Positions 34,375 to 43,056 are shown, counted from the stretch's first letter. The stretch is 64,000 bases of DNA from Nocardia coubleae NBRC 108252 (GCF_001612805.1 NZ_BDBD01000004.1:1-64000), one strand, 5' to 3'. Numbers and translations are program-made. The notes: a model not told the origin generated them from the letters alone.

Positions 34375-35370
34375 CTATTTCGCCGATTCCACCCCGGCGA
34401 CGCCGCGCACCAACTGCACCGCGCTCTGCGCCATGGTCTTCGTCGACACCAGTGCCTGGGCGAGTTCGATCAGCATCTGGGACACCGACATGGTGGCCAG
34501 CGAGATGTCGGCCAGTGCGCGGGCGATGAGCGCCGGAGTCGCGGTGCCCGCCGAAGCGATGAGGATCGCGGTCGCCTCGAGCAGCATGCCCGCCAGGCTG
34601 CTGAGGATCTCCACGACAATGCTTCGCACCGTTTCGACAATCGACTTCATCGCCTTGTTGCAGTCGGCGAGAATCTGGGACACCGCGGCCTTCTCGGCGA
34701 TCGTGCTTGCCATCTCGGTCGCCTTGGCGCGGTAGGCCTCGGCGGCGCAACCGGTCCACTCCCCGATGCCGGTGTCGACGGCGGCGGCCAGCTGCCCGGC
34801 TGTGGTGGTGAGGTGGTCGGCGATCTTCTTCCACGAGTCCGAATACGCCTGGACCATATCGGGATTGCCGGTGATGGAGTCGAGCGATTTGCGCATCGGT
34901 TCCACGTGTTCGAGCATCCAGCTCATCAGTTGCGAACCGAGGAAATTGAACGGGTCGAACTTCGCCAGGGCGGACGTGCCCTTGACGGCCTTGCCGATGG
35001 TCTGTGCGGCGGAGGACCAGTCACCGGCGGTCGACCCGGCCTTGGTGATGGCGTCGATCTTGTCGGTGGTGGACCCGCCGTTGGCGAACGCGTTGTAGAG
35101 ACCGTATCCGGCCTCGAAGCTGTCGCCCTGCAGGGTGCCCTTCAGGATGCCCGGGTTGGCCTCCGGCCCGCCGCTCTTGTCCTCGATCCCCGGCACACCC
35201 ATGTTGGTGAACAGGAAATTGGTTTCCTGGTAGTAGGTGTCGCGGTAGTTGGTTCCGTCGGCCAACAGGTCGTTGTCGGGTGCTGGCGCGTCGTCGAAGG
35301 TGTCGACGGTGCCCGGCAGCACCGAGTTCTCGTTGAGGAAGGTGCCGAGGGCGGTCGGTTGGTCGGCCAT
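34375..35370 (-). CDS. WXG100-like ESX secretion-associated protein
   Basis: 331 aa helical protein. A WXG-type turn is at EWTG (Trp205-Gly207) between two long helices, and a C-terminal hydrophobic segment (LAGMLLEATAILIASAG) lies around 265-285. Size and neighbours resemble ESX-1 partner substrates such as EspA/EspB. It starts 2 nt after the EspC-like gene, so the two are coupled. The role as a type VII substrate is inferred from architecture; no ESX machinery is in the window. Confidence 0.75.
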   Translation of the reverse strand: MADQPTALGTFLNENSVLPGTVDTFDDAPAPDNDLLADGTNYRDTYYQETNFLFTNMGVPGIEDKSGGPEANPGILKGTLQGDSFEAGYGLYNAFANGGSTTDKIDAITKAGSTAGDWSSAAQTIGKAVKGTSALAKFDPFNFLGSQLMSWMLEHVEPMRKSLDSITGNPDMVQAYSDSWKKIADHLTTTAGQLAAAVDTGIGEWTGCAAEAYRAKATEMASTIAEKAAVSQILADCNKAMKSIVETVRSIVVEILSSLAGMLLEATAILIASAGTATPALIARALADISLATMSVSQMLIELAQALVSTKTMAQSAVQLVRGVAGVESAK

Positions 35371-35372
35371 GC

Positions 35373-35702
35373 TCAGACGGTCCCCTCGATCTCGGCGGTG
35401 GTGGCTTTCAGCTGTCCGGCCCGGGTGGTGTCACACGTTTCGAAGGTGTCGGCGGCGGTGCGCAACTTGCCCGGCATCGCCGCCACCAGGACATCGAGTT
35501 CGGTGAGCCCGTCGACGATCTCGTCGTGCAGCGTGTTGAGGGTGATCACCGCGTACGGCTTCACCAGCAGGCCGTAGCCGTCGTCGGCGTGGGCCAGGTA
35601 GCTCGCCGCCTCCAGGGCGGAGGCCACCCCGCTCGCGACGCCGTCCACCGATCCGGCGTGCGTTCTGATCGCATTCGGGTCGACATTCACCACACCGGTC
35701 AC
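35373..35702 (-). CDS. EspC-like type VII secretion target
   Basis: 109 aa, matching the ESX-1 secretion-associated EspC family: N-terminal NVDPNAIRTHAGSVDGVASG, two helices, and a C-terminal FETCD at 87-91 in the place of the YxxxD/E secretion signal, with Phe for Tyr. Starts at GTG 35702, preceded by AGGAGGGAG. Operon with the WXG100-like gene downstream. Confidence 0.82.
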   Translation of the reverse strand: MTGVVNVDPNAIRTHAGSVDGVASGVASALEAASYLAHADDGYGLLVKPYAVITLNTLHDEIVDGLTELDVLVAAMPGKLRTAADTFETCDTTRAGQLKATTAEIEGTV

Positions 35703-35816
35703 GCTGACTCCCTCCTGAAGGCGAACCCGATCGAGTCCGCGCACCTGTCTCGAACTGTTTGGACGCGGCACCACGCCGTTCGGTTCCCCCGAATATTCGC
35801 CGCAGCCGAGATCGCG

Positions 35817-36353
35817 CTACTGCAGCCAGGATTTGCGCTGGTAGAAGAGATCTTCCTCGTCGGGTTCCACGGGCGCGACGACCCTGTCGCGGTCAGGTTT
35901 GCGGGCGGCGGGTACCTCGGGTTCGACGGGCGGCCACGCGACGACCGGCGGCGGAGGCGGCGTGGCGGCGACGGGCGCCTGCTCGGAATCGAGCGGATCG
36001 GGGAACCGTTCGGTGTACTGGCCGACGATCGCGGCCCCGGCCTCGTCGGCGCCCACCACGTCGTGCACCAGCCCGGAGACGCGGTCACGCAGCCGGGCCT
36101 GGGCGCGCCGTGTGCAGGCCATCAGTTCGGCGGCGACGGCCGAGGGGTCCATGCCACGCACGCCGGCCGTCAGGGTGACGGCGGTGGTGCACCCGTTCGC
36201 ATCGACGGTCACGGCGATGCGCCCGTCGGCCGAGGTGTCGGTGACACTCACTTCGGCCATCTTGGTGTGCAGTTCCTGATACCGCTGCGACTTGCGCTCG
36301 AGATCCTGCGCCCAGCGCGCCAGATCGTCGGCGGCATTGGTCAGATCGTCCAC
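35817..36353 (-). CDS. YbaB/EbfC-like protein of ESX-associated type
   Basis: 178 aa. The N-terminal 100 residues have the YbaB/EbfC fold pattern (helix, VTVDANGCTTAVTLTAGV strand region, helix). A Pro-rich linker (PPPPP near 130-135) and a charged tail follow. Starts at GTG 36353 with GGGAGGGGG nine bases upstream. First of the three-gene ESX-substrate cassette, similar to the EspL-type partner found beside EspB. Probably a partner or chaperone, or nucleoid associated. Confidence 0.78.
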   Translation of the reverse strand: MDDLTNAADDLARWAQDLERKSQRYQELHTKMAEVSVTDTSADGRIAVTVDANGCTTAVTLTAGVRGMDPSAVAAELMACTRRAQARLRDRVSGLVHDVVGADEAGAAIVGQYTERFPDPLDSEQAPVAATPPPPPVVAWPPVEPEVPAARKPDRDRVVAPVEPDEEDLFYQRKSWLQ

Positions 36354-36443
36354 GACAACAGCCCCCTCCCGCCGGTTCGCCCCGGCACGTGGCACGAGGC
36401 GACCGATACCCGCCCCGCTCGGATCGCGCCGAGACTACCCCAG

Positions 36444-36462
36444 GCCGCCGACACCCGGCGGC
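36444..36462 (-). terminator. Hairpin after ureC
   Basis: GCCGCC and GGCGGC with a 7-nt loop, directly after the ureC stop on the minus strand. No U-tract. Confidence 0.5.
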
Positions 36463-36468
36463 GGGCCC

Positions 36469-38190
36469 TCAGAACAGGAAGTAGCGCTGGGCCATGGGGA
36501 GTTCGGTGGCGGGGGCCTCGGTCCAGACCTCGCCGTCGACGCGGACGGTGAAGGTGTCGGGGTCGACTTCGATGCGTGGCATGGCGTCGTTATGGGGCAT
36601 GTCGGTCTTGGTGACGCGGCGGACGTTCTTGACGGGCACCAGTTTTCGGCGGACGTCGAGGCGGTCGGCGAGACGGTCGTCGATGGCCTGCTCGGAGACG
36701 AAGTGCAGGGAGGTGGCGGCCGCGGCGGGGGCGGCGGCACCGAACATCGGGCGCGGCAGGACCGGTTGGGGGGTGGGGATGGAGGCGTTGGCGTCACCCA
36801 TCGCGGCCCAGGCGATCATGCCGCCCTTGAGGACCGCGTGCGGTCGGACGCCGAAGAACGCCGGTTCCCACAGCACCAGATCGGCCAGTTTGCCGACTTC
36901 CACCGAACCGATCTCGTCGTCGAGTCCGTGCGAAACAGCCGGGCAGATGGTGTATTTCGCGATGTAGCGCTGGACGCGGGCGTTGTCGGCGGCGCCGTCG
37001 CCCGGCAACGCACCGCGACGGCCTTTCATCACGTGCGCCGTCTGCCAGGTGCGTAGCACCACCTCACCGATGCGGCCCATGGCCTGGGAATCCGAGCCGA
37101 TCATGGAGATGGCGCCCAGGTCGTGCAGCAGGTCTTCGGCGGCGATCGTCGAGGGCCGGATGCGCGATTCGGCGAAGGCCAGGTCCTCGGGGATCGACGG
37201 GCTCAGGTGGTGGCACACCATCAGCATGTCGAGGTGTTCGTCGAGGGTGTTGACGGTGTGCGGGCGGGTGGGGTTGGTCGAACTGGGCAGCACGTTGAGA
37301 TGCGAAGCGACCGTGATGATGTCGGGTGCGTGACCGCCGCCCGCGCCTTCGGTGTGATAGGCGTGGATGCCACGGCCCGCGATGGCGGCGAGGGTGTCCT
37401 CGACGAAGCCGGCCTCGTTCAGGGTGTCGGAGTGCAGCGCCACCTGCACGCCCGCCGCGTCGGCGACGGTGAGGCAGGCGTCGATGGCGGCCGGGGTGGA
37501 ACCCCAGTCCTCGTGCAGCTTGAAACCCGATGCGCCGCCACGCAATTGCTCCCACATGGATTCCTGGCTCACCGTGTTGCCCTTGCCGAGCAGCACGATG
37601 TTCATCGGCCAGTGGTCGAGCGATTCCAGCATCCGGGCCAGGTGCCAGGAACCGGGGGTGACGGTGGTGGCCTTGGAACCCTCGGCCGGGCCGGTGCCGC
37701 CGCCGATGAGGGTGGTGATGCCGCCGCCGAGGGCCTCCTCCATCAGCTGCGGGCAGATGAAGTGCACATGGCAGTCGATGGCGCCCGCGGTGAGGATGCG
37801 GCCGTTGCCCGCGATGATCTCCGTCGCCGGGCCGACGACGAGGTCGGGGTGCACGCCCGACATGGTGTCGGGGTTGCCCGCCTTGCCGATTCCGCAGATC
37901 CGGCCGTCGCGGATACCGACGTCGGCCTTGATGATGCCCCAGTGGTCGATGATCACCACCCCGGTGATGACGGTGTCGGGTGCGCCGTCGGCGCGGGTGG
38001 CGCGCGACTGCCCCATCGACTCGCGCAGCACCTTGCCGCCGCCGAAGACCGCTTCCTCGCCCGCCAGTCCCGGTCCGCCGCAACGGTCTTCGGTGATCTC
38101 GACGATCAGATCGGTGTCGGCCAGGCGGATCCGGTCGCCGGTGGTCGGGCCGAACAGTTCGGCGTAGCGGGCGCGGCTGAGTTCGGTCAT
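36469..38190 (-). CDS. ureC: Urease subunit alpha
   Basis: 573 aa catalytic subunit (urea to ammonia and carbamate). Nickel ligands His141 and His143 (DCHVHF), carbamylated Lys224 (GFKLHED), His253 and His279, and the flap Cys326-His327 in [20 protein letters not shown] are all present, so it should be active. Third gene of ureA-ureB-ureC; accessory genes ureF-ureG-ureD lie 11.3 kb downstream on the same strand. Confidence 0.97.
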   Translation of the reverse strand: MTELSRARYAELFGPTTGDRIRLADTDLIVEITEDRCGGPGLAGEEAVFGGGKVLRESMGQSRATRADGAPDTVITGVVIIDHWGIIKADVGIRDGRICGIGKAGNPDTMSGVHPDLVVGPATEIIAGNGRILTAGAIDCHVHFICPQLMEEALGGGITTLIGGGTGPAEGSKATTVTPGSWHLARMLESLDHWPMNIVLLGKGNTVSQESMWEQLRGGASGFKLHEDWGSTPAAIDACLTVADAAGVQVALHSDTLNEAGFVEDTLAAIAGRGIHAYHTEGAGGGHAPDIITVASHLNVLPSSTNPTRPHTVNTLDEHLDMLMVCHHLSPSIPEDLAFAESRIRPSTIAAEDLLHDLGAISMIGSDSQAMGRIGEVVLRTWQTAHVMKGRRGALPGDGAADNARVQRYIAKYTICPAVSHGLDDEIGSVEVGKLADLVLWEPAFFGVRPHAVLKGGMIAWAAMGDANASIPTPQPVLPRPMFGAAAPAAAATSLHFVSEQAIDDRLADRLDVRRKLVPVKNVRRVTKTDMPHNDAMPRIEVDPDTFTVRVDGEVWTEAPATELPMAQRYFLF

Positions 38191-38241
38191 CGGCTCTCTC
38201 CCGGAAGCTGCGGCGAAACGGCGTGCGGTGTTCGGTTGCGC

Positions 38242-38553
38242 TCAGCCATCGAGACGGCCGGGTGCGTCGGCGTTGATGCCGTAGACCTCGCGGGTGCCAC
38301 CGAGCGGAACGAGCGAAACCCGTTGCGGCAGGCCCGGTTCGAAGCGAACAGCCGTGCCCGCCGGAATATCGAGGCGGTGCCCGCGGGCGGCGGATCGGTC
38401 GAAGTCGAGCGCGGCGTTGGCTTGCGGGAAGTGGACGTGACTGCCCACCTGCACGGGACGGTCACCGGTATTGACCACGTCCAGTTCCACGCGCGTCGCG
38501 CCCGCGTTCAGTTCGATCGTGCCCTCGGCACACAGGTATTCGCCGGGAATCAT
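38242..38553 (-). CDS. ureB: Urease subunit beta
   Basis: 103 aa, with the family start [18 protein letters not shown] and [11 protein letters not shown]. Starts 4 nt after ureA ends; ureC follows after 51 nt. A separate subunit, as in mycobacteria, not fused to UreA. Confidence 0.96.
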   Translation of the reverse strand: MIPGEYLCAEGTIELNAGATRVELDVVNTGDRPVQVGSHVHFPQANAALDFDRSAARGHRLDIPAGTAVRFEPGLPQRVSLVPLGGTREVYGINADAPGRLDG

Positions 38554-38557
38554 GGTC

Positions 38558-38860
38558 TCATCCGATCGGGTGGTGCACGGTGACGAGTTTGGTCCCGTCC
38601 GGGAAGGTCGCCTCGACCTGAACGTCGTGGATCATCTCCGGCACGCCGACCATCACGTCGTCCCTGGTGAGTACCTGGCGCCCCGAGGACATCAGTTCCG
38701 CGACGGTCCGCCCGTCCCGCGCGCCCTCGAGCACATGGTCGGTGATGAGTGCGACCGCCTCGGGATGGTTGAGTTTGAGCCCCCTGGCCTGCCTGCGCCG
38801 CGCCAGCTCGGCCGCGTAACTCAGCAGCAGCCGTTCCTGCTCGTGCGGCGACAGTCGCAT
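38558..38860 (-). CDS. ureA: Urease subunit gamma
   Basis: 100 aa, the usual length, with [33 protein letters not shown] and the C-terminal [21 protein letters not shown] region. ATG 38860 with AGGAG upstream. It opens the structural-gene unit. Confidence 0.97.
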   Translation of the reverse strand: MRLSPHEQERLLLSYAAELARRRQARGLKLNHPEAVALITDHVLEGARDGRTVAELMSSGRQVLTRDDVMVGVPEMIHDVQVEATFPDGTKLVTVHHPIG

Positions 38861-39056
38861 CGGGGTTCTCCTCGGCGGATCGTGGTCGGTGAGCGACATT
38901 CTGGCACGTGCGAGCCACGACGGGTCGCCCACCGACGCCGTGACCTGGGACGAGCCCGGCTCGATTAACGAGAAGTTAACGAAGCGCCGAGATCGGCGCT
39001 CTCGCCGCCGACGCGCTCGACCCCGGCGGCGGGCGAATCATCACAGGGGAACGAGA

Positions 39057-39485
39057 TCAAGCCGCCAGGTTCTGCAGGCGGACCTGTCCGCGAGCGACCA
39101 TGCGACCCTCGGCGTCGGTGATCACCACGACCCACAGCTGCTGGCTGCGGCCGCGGTGGATCGGGGTGGCCTCGGCGGTGAGGGTGCCCTCGCGCACGGC
39201 GCGGAGGAAGTCGGTGTTGTTGTTGACGCCGACCACCTGACCGCGCTCACCGAACCAGACACTGCCGCCGACGCTGGCGAGGGTTTCGATCACCGTGCAA
39301 TAGACGCCGCCGTTCTGGATGCCCGCGGGCTGGTGCAGCTGGGGACGCACTTCCCATTCGCCGCGCACGCGGTCGGCGGAGACCTCGGTGAAGCGCATGC
39401 CGATGAGGTCGGTGAAGGTGCCTTCGCTCATCTTGGTCATCAGCTCGGGCGTGATATCAGCCCACGACAGGGGGTTTTCGCTCAT
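39057..39485 (-). CDS. PaaI-type hotdog thioesterase (Rv1847-like)
   Basis: 142 aa acyl-CoA thioesterase of the hotdog fold: QNGGVYCTVIETLASVGG holds the HotDog helix with Asn and Glu, and VVGVNNNTDFLR the substrate strand. In M. tuberculosis the equivalent gene Rv1847 also stands just before ureA, so this is the backbone ortholog. It lies downstream of the iron-regulated small RNA on the same strand, and some read-through could reach it. Confidence 0.9.
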   Translation of the reverse strand: MSENPLSWADITPELMTKMSEGTFTDLIGMRFTEVSADRVRGEWEVRPQLHQPAGIQNGGVYCTVIETLASVGGSVWFGERGQVVGVNNNTDFLRAVREGTLTAEATPIHRGRSQQLWVVVITDAEGRMVARGQVRLQNLAA

Positions 39486-39523
39486 ACCGTCCGGTTTACA
39501 CCATCAGAAATCCGGCGTCGCCA

Positions 39524-39627
39524 CCGGGAAAACGAAGCGGCGGACCCCGTTACGAGAACGGAGCCCGCCGCGGCAGGAACGAGGGGGTCGACCGCAGCCC
39601 TCGGGACCACCGGCTCATCCATACGCC
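39524..39627 (-). ncRNA. Candidate iron-responsive small RNA (MrsI-like)
   Basis: About 104 nt. The promoter is TTGACC (39663-39658), an 18-bp spacer and TATGCT (39639-39634), giving a start near 39627. The 3' end is a 15-bp stem (39571-39557 with 39551-39537, two G-U pairs) with a CTCGT loop and the U-rich tail TTCGTTTT. A C-rich stretch around 39582-39593 (CCCCCTCG) could be a seed. An IdeR box overlaps the promoter, so transcription should rise when iron is scarce. M. tuberculosis MrsI (ncRv11846) occupies the same place beside Rv1847. Confidence 0.75.
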
Positions 39628-39636
39628 ACGATGAGC

Positions 39637-39655
39637 ATAGGTCAGGCTTACCTAA
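39637..39655. promoter_or_regulatory. IdeR/DtxR iron box over sRNA promoter
   Basis: ATAGGTCAGGCTTACCTAA matches 16 of 19 positions of the consensus TTAGGTTAGGCTAACCTAA. It lies in the spacer and -10 of the minus-strand promoter, the classic repression position. Confidence 0.88.
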
Positions 39656-39835
39656 GTGGTCAAGTGGCTGCCGGAATGCGACGCGCCGGTAGCGATATCC
39701 AGGGCTTGCTCAACACAATCGCAATACTCCATGATCGTTCACACCTCTATGTTCCGAGGCTTGTGTCGATGGTGAAAGCTCATGTTCTGGGCGTACGAAG
39801 ACCAGGGGTGGGCGCGGCGAGAGAGGCAAGATTTC

Positions 39836-40348
39836 GTGAGTAGTAGTCGTATTCCCCGGTGGGCCGCGAGCGCGGCGATGTGTGCGGCGGTGGTGGGTAC
39901 CGCGCTCGCCGCACCCGTGCAGGCCGAACCACTGTGGCCGGGTGGGCCCGATATCCCCGGCGTGCCCGCCATCGTTCCCGCGCCCGAACCGGAACCGGTG
40001 GTGGCGCCGTGCAGCGAGAAGGCCCGCGCGTGCCTGCAGCTGTCCACCAACAACGCGTGGCTGATGGACAACGGCAAGGTGACCTACGGTCCCACCCCGA
40101 TGTCGCACGGCCGCCCCGGCTACGAGACCCCGCCGGGCACGTTCAAGGTGGCGTTCAAGAAGCCGTTCCACTGGAGCACCCTGCACAACGCCCCCATGGA
40201 ATACGCGATCTTCTTCAACGGCGACATCGCCTACCACATCGGACCCACCGAGGAGCAGTCCCACGGCTGCATCCGCCTGACCCCCGACGGCGCCAAGGCG
40301 CACTACGAATGGCTCGAGCCCGGCGACATCGTCGAAGTGGTTCCCTGA
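39836..40348 (+). CDS. L,D-transpeptidase (YkuD domain), secreted
   Basis: 170 aa with a signal peptide (cleavage near VQA then EP), a short Pro-rich spacer and a YkuD domain. The catalytic motif is YHIGPTEEQSHGCIRL with the nucleophilic Cys. It forms 3-3 crosslinks or links proteins to peptidoglycan. Small single-domain type without Ig-like domains. GTG 39836 with GAGAGG upstream. Confidence 0.92.
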   Translation: MSSSRIPRWAASAAMCAAVVGTALAAPVQAEPLWPGGPDIPGVPAIVPAPEPEPVVAPCSEKARACLQLSTNNAWLMDNGKVTYGPTPMSHGRPGYETPPGTFKVAFKKPFHWSTLHNAPMEYAIFFNGDIAYHIGPTEEQSHGCIRLTPDGAKAHYEWLEPGDIVEVVP

Positions 40349-40356
40349 TCGTCCCC

Positions 40357-40388
40357 CGAGGGGAGGCCACCCTGGTGGCCTCCCCTCG
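40357..40388. terminator. Bidirectional terminator hairpin
   Basis: A perfect 14- to 15-bp stem (CGAGGGGAGGCCACC with its complement) between the convergent L,D-transpeptidase and MerR genes. Confidence 0.88.
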
Positions 40389-40403
40389 TTCGTCCCTGGC
40401 GGT

Positions 40404-41306
40404 TCAGCCTCCCGATTGCGTGACCGAGACGGTCAGCGCATCGAAGAGCCACAGGTGCGCGGCGCCGGAGGTGACCGGCTCACCCGTCAGGGCCGTGGTG
40501 AGATGCCAGTAGCGGCGGACGCGCTGGTCGGCGGCGCCGAGGGCCAATCGCTTACGGAATTCCGGGGTGTCTCGCTCGGCGCGAGCGGTGGCATGGGCGT
40601 GAACGTAATGATCGAGTTCGGCACCGGGCCGAGGTTGTTCGCCGATCGCGACAAGCGGGGCCGCCGAGAGACACGCCTGCGCGACGGACAGCAGCAGGCC
40701 TTTTTCGTCGTGCACTCCAGGAACGGCGCTGTGCCGGACGATGTCGAACATCGCCGCGTCGAGCCGTGGATCACGCACCGCCGCCACGAGTTCGGCGTAG
40801 GTCAGTAGGAACTCCGGGTCGGCATCGACCGGCGGACCCGGCAGGTTCATATCGATGAAGTCGTGCAGCACGGGTGCGGGCAGCGGGGCGAGCTGGTGCC
40901 GCCAGAAGCCGACGAGCACGTCGTGCGCGGCAGCCGGATCGGCAACGGCCGCAACCAGGTTCACCCCGACCCCGACCTCACCGGCAGTCACCGCGGTCAG
41001 CAACGCCTCGCGTCGCCGCAGTGCGGCGAGTTCACCGGCAACAGCTTCGCGCTCGGCGGCGATCACCTCCGCCAGGGCGCGGCTACCCGCGAGGACGTCG
41101 GCGATGGCGGTTAAGCCGATTCCCAGCGCACGCAGGCGGCGCAGCAGGCTCAGGCGGTCGACCGCGTCCGGGCCGAATGTCCGATGGCCGGTCGACGTGC
41201 GCTCGGCAGCCAGCAACCCTTCGTCGCAGTAGTAGCGGATGGTGCGCACTGCGACGCCGGTTCTCGCGGCGAGTTCACCGATCGTCAGACGTGTGTTGTG
41301 GGTCAC
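40404..41306 (-). CDS. MerR family transcriptional regulator
   Basis: 300 aa. N-terminal MerR HTH (LTIGELAARTGVAVRTIRYYCDEGLL), short coiled-coil (about 75-105) and a long C-terminal effector domain without conserved Cys, so it probably senses an organic ligand rather than a metal. Start GTG 41306 chosen by homology. Divergent from a maleylpyruvate isomerase-like gene with a MerR-type dyad between them. Confidence 0.9.
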   Translation of the reverse strand: MTHNTRLTIGELAARTGVAVRTIRYYCDEGLLAAERTSTGHRTFGPDAVDRLSLLRRLRALGIGLTAIADVLAGSRALAEVIAAEREAVAGELAALRRREALLTAVTAGEVGVGVNLVAAVADPAAAHDVLVGFWRHQLAPLPAPVLHDFIDMNLPGPPVDADPEFLLTYAELVAAVRDPRLDAAMFDIVRHSAVPGVHDEKGLLLSVAQACLSAAPLVAIGEQPRPGAELDHYVHAHATARAERDTPEFRKRLALGAADQRVRRYWHLTTALTGEPVTSGAAHLWLFDALTVSVTQSGG

Positions 41307-41318
41307 AGTCGCTGGCAC

Positions 41319-41334
41319 CTCCACCTCGGTGGAG
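41319..41334. promoter_or_regulatory. MerR-type dyad operator
   Basis: CTCCACC-TC-GGTGGAG is a perfect 7-2-7 inverted repeat in the 66-bp divergent region. It is typical of MerR regulators bound between -35 and -10 elements. Confidence 0.72.
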
Positions 41335-41372
41335 CTCCTACGGTACCGACGACATCGACCGAAGGAGACATG

Positions 41373-42026
41373 ATGACAATCGAACGACCGAGCGCGGATA
41401 CCGTCTGGCGGCGCGTGGCCGAGGAGCGCACCACACTGGTCGAGCTGCTGGACGGGCTCGACGAATCCGACTGGGACGCAGCGTCGTTGTGCGCGGGATG
41501 GCGCATTCGCGACGTGGTTGCCCATCTGGTGCTCGCGACCCGGTTCACGCTCGGGACGATTGTGGTGGAGCTGGTTCGGGCGCGGGGAAACATCGATCGG
41601 CTCATCCACGACAGTGCCGTTCGGTACGCCGACCGCACGACCACTGCGGGACTGCTCGCGCAGTTGCGGGAAACGATCGGGTCGCGCGCGACGCCGATCG
41701 GCACGACGCCGCTCGACCGGTTGATGGACCTGCTCGTACACGGGCAGGACATCGCCGTGCCGCTCGGCATCGAGCGGGTCGCGCCGACGGAGCCCGCACA
41801 GTGGTCGCTGGAGCGGGTATGGGCGATGGGTGCGCCGTTCCACGCGCCCGAGCGGCTCGCCGGATACCAGTTGTGCGCGACCGACACCGGGTGGACAGCG
41901 GGGTCGGGGACGGTGGTCACGGGCACTGCTGTGGAGTTGCTGATGCTCGTCACCGGCCGCGCCGAATGCCCGGCCACCGGCGGACGGGTGCTGCTGCCCA
42001 TCCCCGGTGGCGGACAGGGGGATTGA
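41373..42026 (+). CDS. Maleylpyruvate isomerase/DinB-like family protein
   Basis: 217 aa four-helix-bundle protein of the TIGR03083/mycothiol-dependent maleylpyruvate isomerase family: N-terminal CAGWRIRDVVAHLV with metal-binding His, and HGQDIAVPLG with His and Asp. Probably a metal- and mycothiol-dependent transferase. ATGs at 41370 and 41373; the second has better spacing to AAGGAGA. Likely activated by the divergent MerR. Confidence 0.8.
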   Translation: MTIERPSADTVWRRVAEERTTLVELLDGLDESDWDAASLCAGWRIRDVVAHLVLATRFTLGTIVVELVRARGNIDRLIHDSAVRYADRTTTAGLLAQLRETIGSRATPIGTTPLDRLMDLLVHGQDIAVPLGIERVAPTEPAQWSLERVWAMGAPFHAPERLAGYQLCATDTGWTAGSGTVVTGTAVELLMLVTGRAECPATGGRVLLPIPGGGQGD

Positions 42027-42123
42027 CGTGGCTCACCGACGGAAGGGCGACGCGTGACAAGCCTTGTGCGTCGCCACAGGTCACGGCATCAGCGGTAGTG
42101 ACGTTCGCCAATCCGGCGAGATA

Positions 42124-42214
42124 CTTTCCGTCGGAAAGAATTCGGGACGAATTGTCCGGATCCGCTAAAAATCGGATGACGGGAAATGGGCAGCGGCTAC
42201 GTTACCGGCATCAC
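42124..42214 (+). promoter_or_regulatory. Regulatory region of peptide unit 1
   Basis: It contains a perfect dyad CTTTCC-GTC-GGAAAG (42124-42138), and the block TACGTTACCGGCATCAC (42198-42214), which is repeated with one change upstream of unit 2. TACGTT fits a TANNNT -10 box. A clear -35 is not visible in this copy. The ribosome site AAGGAGA follows about 40 nt later. Confidence 0.55.
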
Positions 42215-42266
42215 GACGGGCGACCGCCGCTGATGCAGATCCGAAAATGCCGCAAGGAGAACTGAT

Positions 42267-42380
42267 ATGGGTTCACTCACCGAATTGATGATGGCAGGAA
42301 TTGCGGGACTGGGTTCCGCCGCCGAAGGGGACGGTTTGCTCGCCGTGTTCCTCGGCTCCGTCGAAGCCTTCTTCCCGTAA
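42267..42380 (+). CDS. Short acidic peptide A1 (PorA/PorH-like candidate)
   Basis: 37 aa, starting MGSLTELM, with a central GLGSAAEGDGLLAV and ending in VEAFFP. No Arg or Lys, four acidic residues, hydrophobic and Gly/Ala-rich, no Sec signal. AAGGAGA six bases before the ATG. It is 33/37 identical to A2; 17 further codons differ only synonymously, so it is a conserved protein. It starts 30 nt before B1. Features match the corynebacterial PorA/PorH class (very short, acidic, no signal peptide, tandem pairs); homology is not shown. Confidence 0.85.
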   Translation: MGSLTELMMAGIAGLGSAAEGDGLLAVFLGSVEAFFP

Positions 42381-42410
42381 TCGATCACCCATTCCTGAAA
42401 GGAGAACACC

Positions 42411-42527
42411 ATGGGATCTCTCTATGAACTGCTGCAGACCGGCGCGGCCAGCCTCAGCGAAGGCGCGCTGCCCTTCGTCCAGGCACTGATCACGGCCAGT
42501 GGCGGCACGCCGTCACCGGGTAAGTAG
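42411..42527 (+). CDS. Short peptide B1 (partner of A1)
   Basis: 38 aa, MGSLYELLQTG...ALPFVQALI...GTPSPGK. An amphipathic helix is likely from residue 3 to 30, and the tail is Gly/Pro-rich. AAAGGAG six bases before the ATG. 32/38 identical to B2, with 11 further synonymous codon changes. It shares the MGSLxELL opening with the A peptides, suggesting common origin or a common modification site (Ser3). Confidence 0.85.
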   Translation: MGSLYELLQTGAASLSEGALPFVQALITASGGTPSPGK

Positions 42528-43016
42528 CGATCAGGCGAGCGGGTCGGGAGCGGGCCGACGAGCCCCTCCTGCCCGTTCACAACACCAGCGCGAGTTACCT
42601 TGCAATAGCTGAAAGACATAACGACTCAACGGCCGGAGAACGCCGCCGGGAGCGATCGCGCCGAGGCATAACCCTGAAAGCAGGGGCTTGTGCGTCCACC
42701 TGGCAACACCCGTTCGACGCACCCGCACCGCATCTCACCCCGGCCCGACACGGCATCCAGCACCGCACACCCCGCTCGGCAACGCTCACAGGCGCCACAC
42801 CGAAGCTCAGCACACCACCGCAGTTCACAGCAGAAAAAGCCCCCTTGACGCCCTTTCCGCGTACATCAGTGTTCACTGCCAAACGGCCGATAACTGTGCC
42901 AGACAGTCGCAGTAACCACAGGTCACACCTAGTACCGGCGCACCCCGTCGGCAATCCCCAAGTTGATTCCGCACGGAAGAAAAATATGAACAGTTCGAGC
43001 GGAGTGAAACATCGGG
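42528..43016. other. Gene-free spacer between peptide units
   Basis: About 490 bp with C-rich plus strand and less regular codon structure in every frame. I see no gene with both ribosome site and plausible codon use. A weak hairpin CCCTG-AAAG-CAGGG lies at 42671-42684. This spacer may be a remnant of the duplication. Confidence 0.5.
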
Positions 43017-43056
43017 TTGCCACACCTGCAGTAGCGGGTTACGTTACCGGCGTCAC
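43017..43056 (+). promoter_or_regulatory. Promoter of peptide unit 2
   Basis: TTGCCA (43017-43022), a 17-bp spacer and TACGTT (43040-43045) form a good sigma-70-like promoter. The block TACGTTACCGGCGTCAC (43040-43056) repeats the unit 1 sequence at 16 of 17 positions. Confidence 0.65.

Larger units (their letters stand above)
39486..39835. other. 350-bp gene-free region holding an iron box and a small RNA
   Basis: No protein gene is credible here. The left half carries a minus-strand terminator and a candidate sRNA, the middle an IdeR box within a minus-strand promoter. The right part (39676-39835) has lower GC and is probably the leader of the L,D-transpeptidase gene. Confidence 0.6.

Noticed and set aside
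39637..39655. Iron box acting on the L,D-transpeptidase gene
   Set aside because: The box lies about 180 bp upstream of that gene, but within a well-spaced -35/-10 pair on the opposite strand, so the small RNA is the likelier target.
39676..39843. 55-codon plus-strand ORF after the iron box
   Set aside because: No ribosome site, lower GC with irregular codon use, and it overlaps the start of the L,D-transpeptidase gene; better explained as its leader.
42595..43023. Minus-strand ORF in the spacer between peptide units
   Set aside because: No ribosome site or recognisable domain; the C-rich plus strand simply keeps the opposite frame open.
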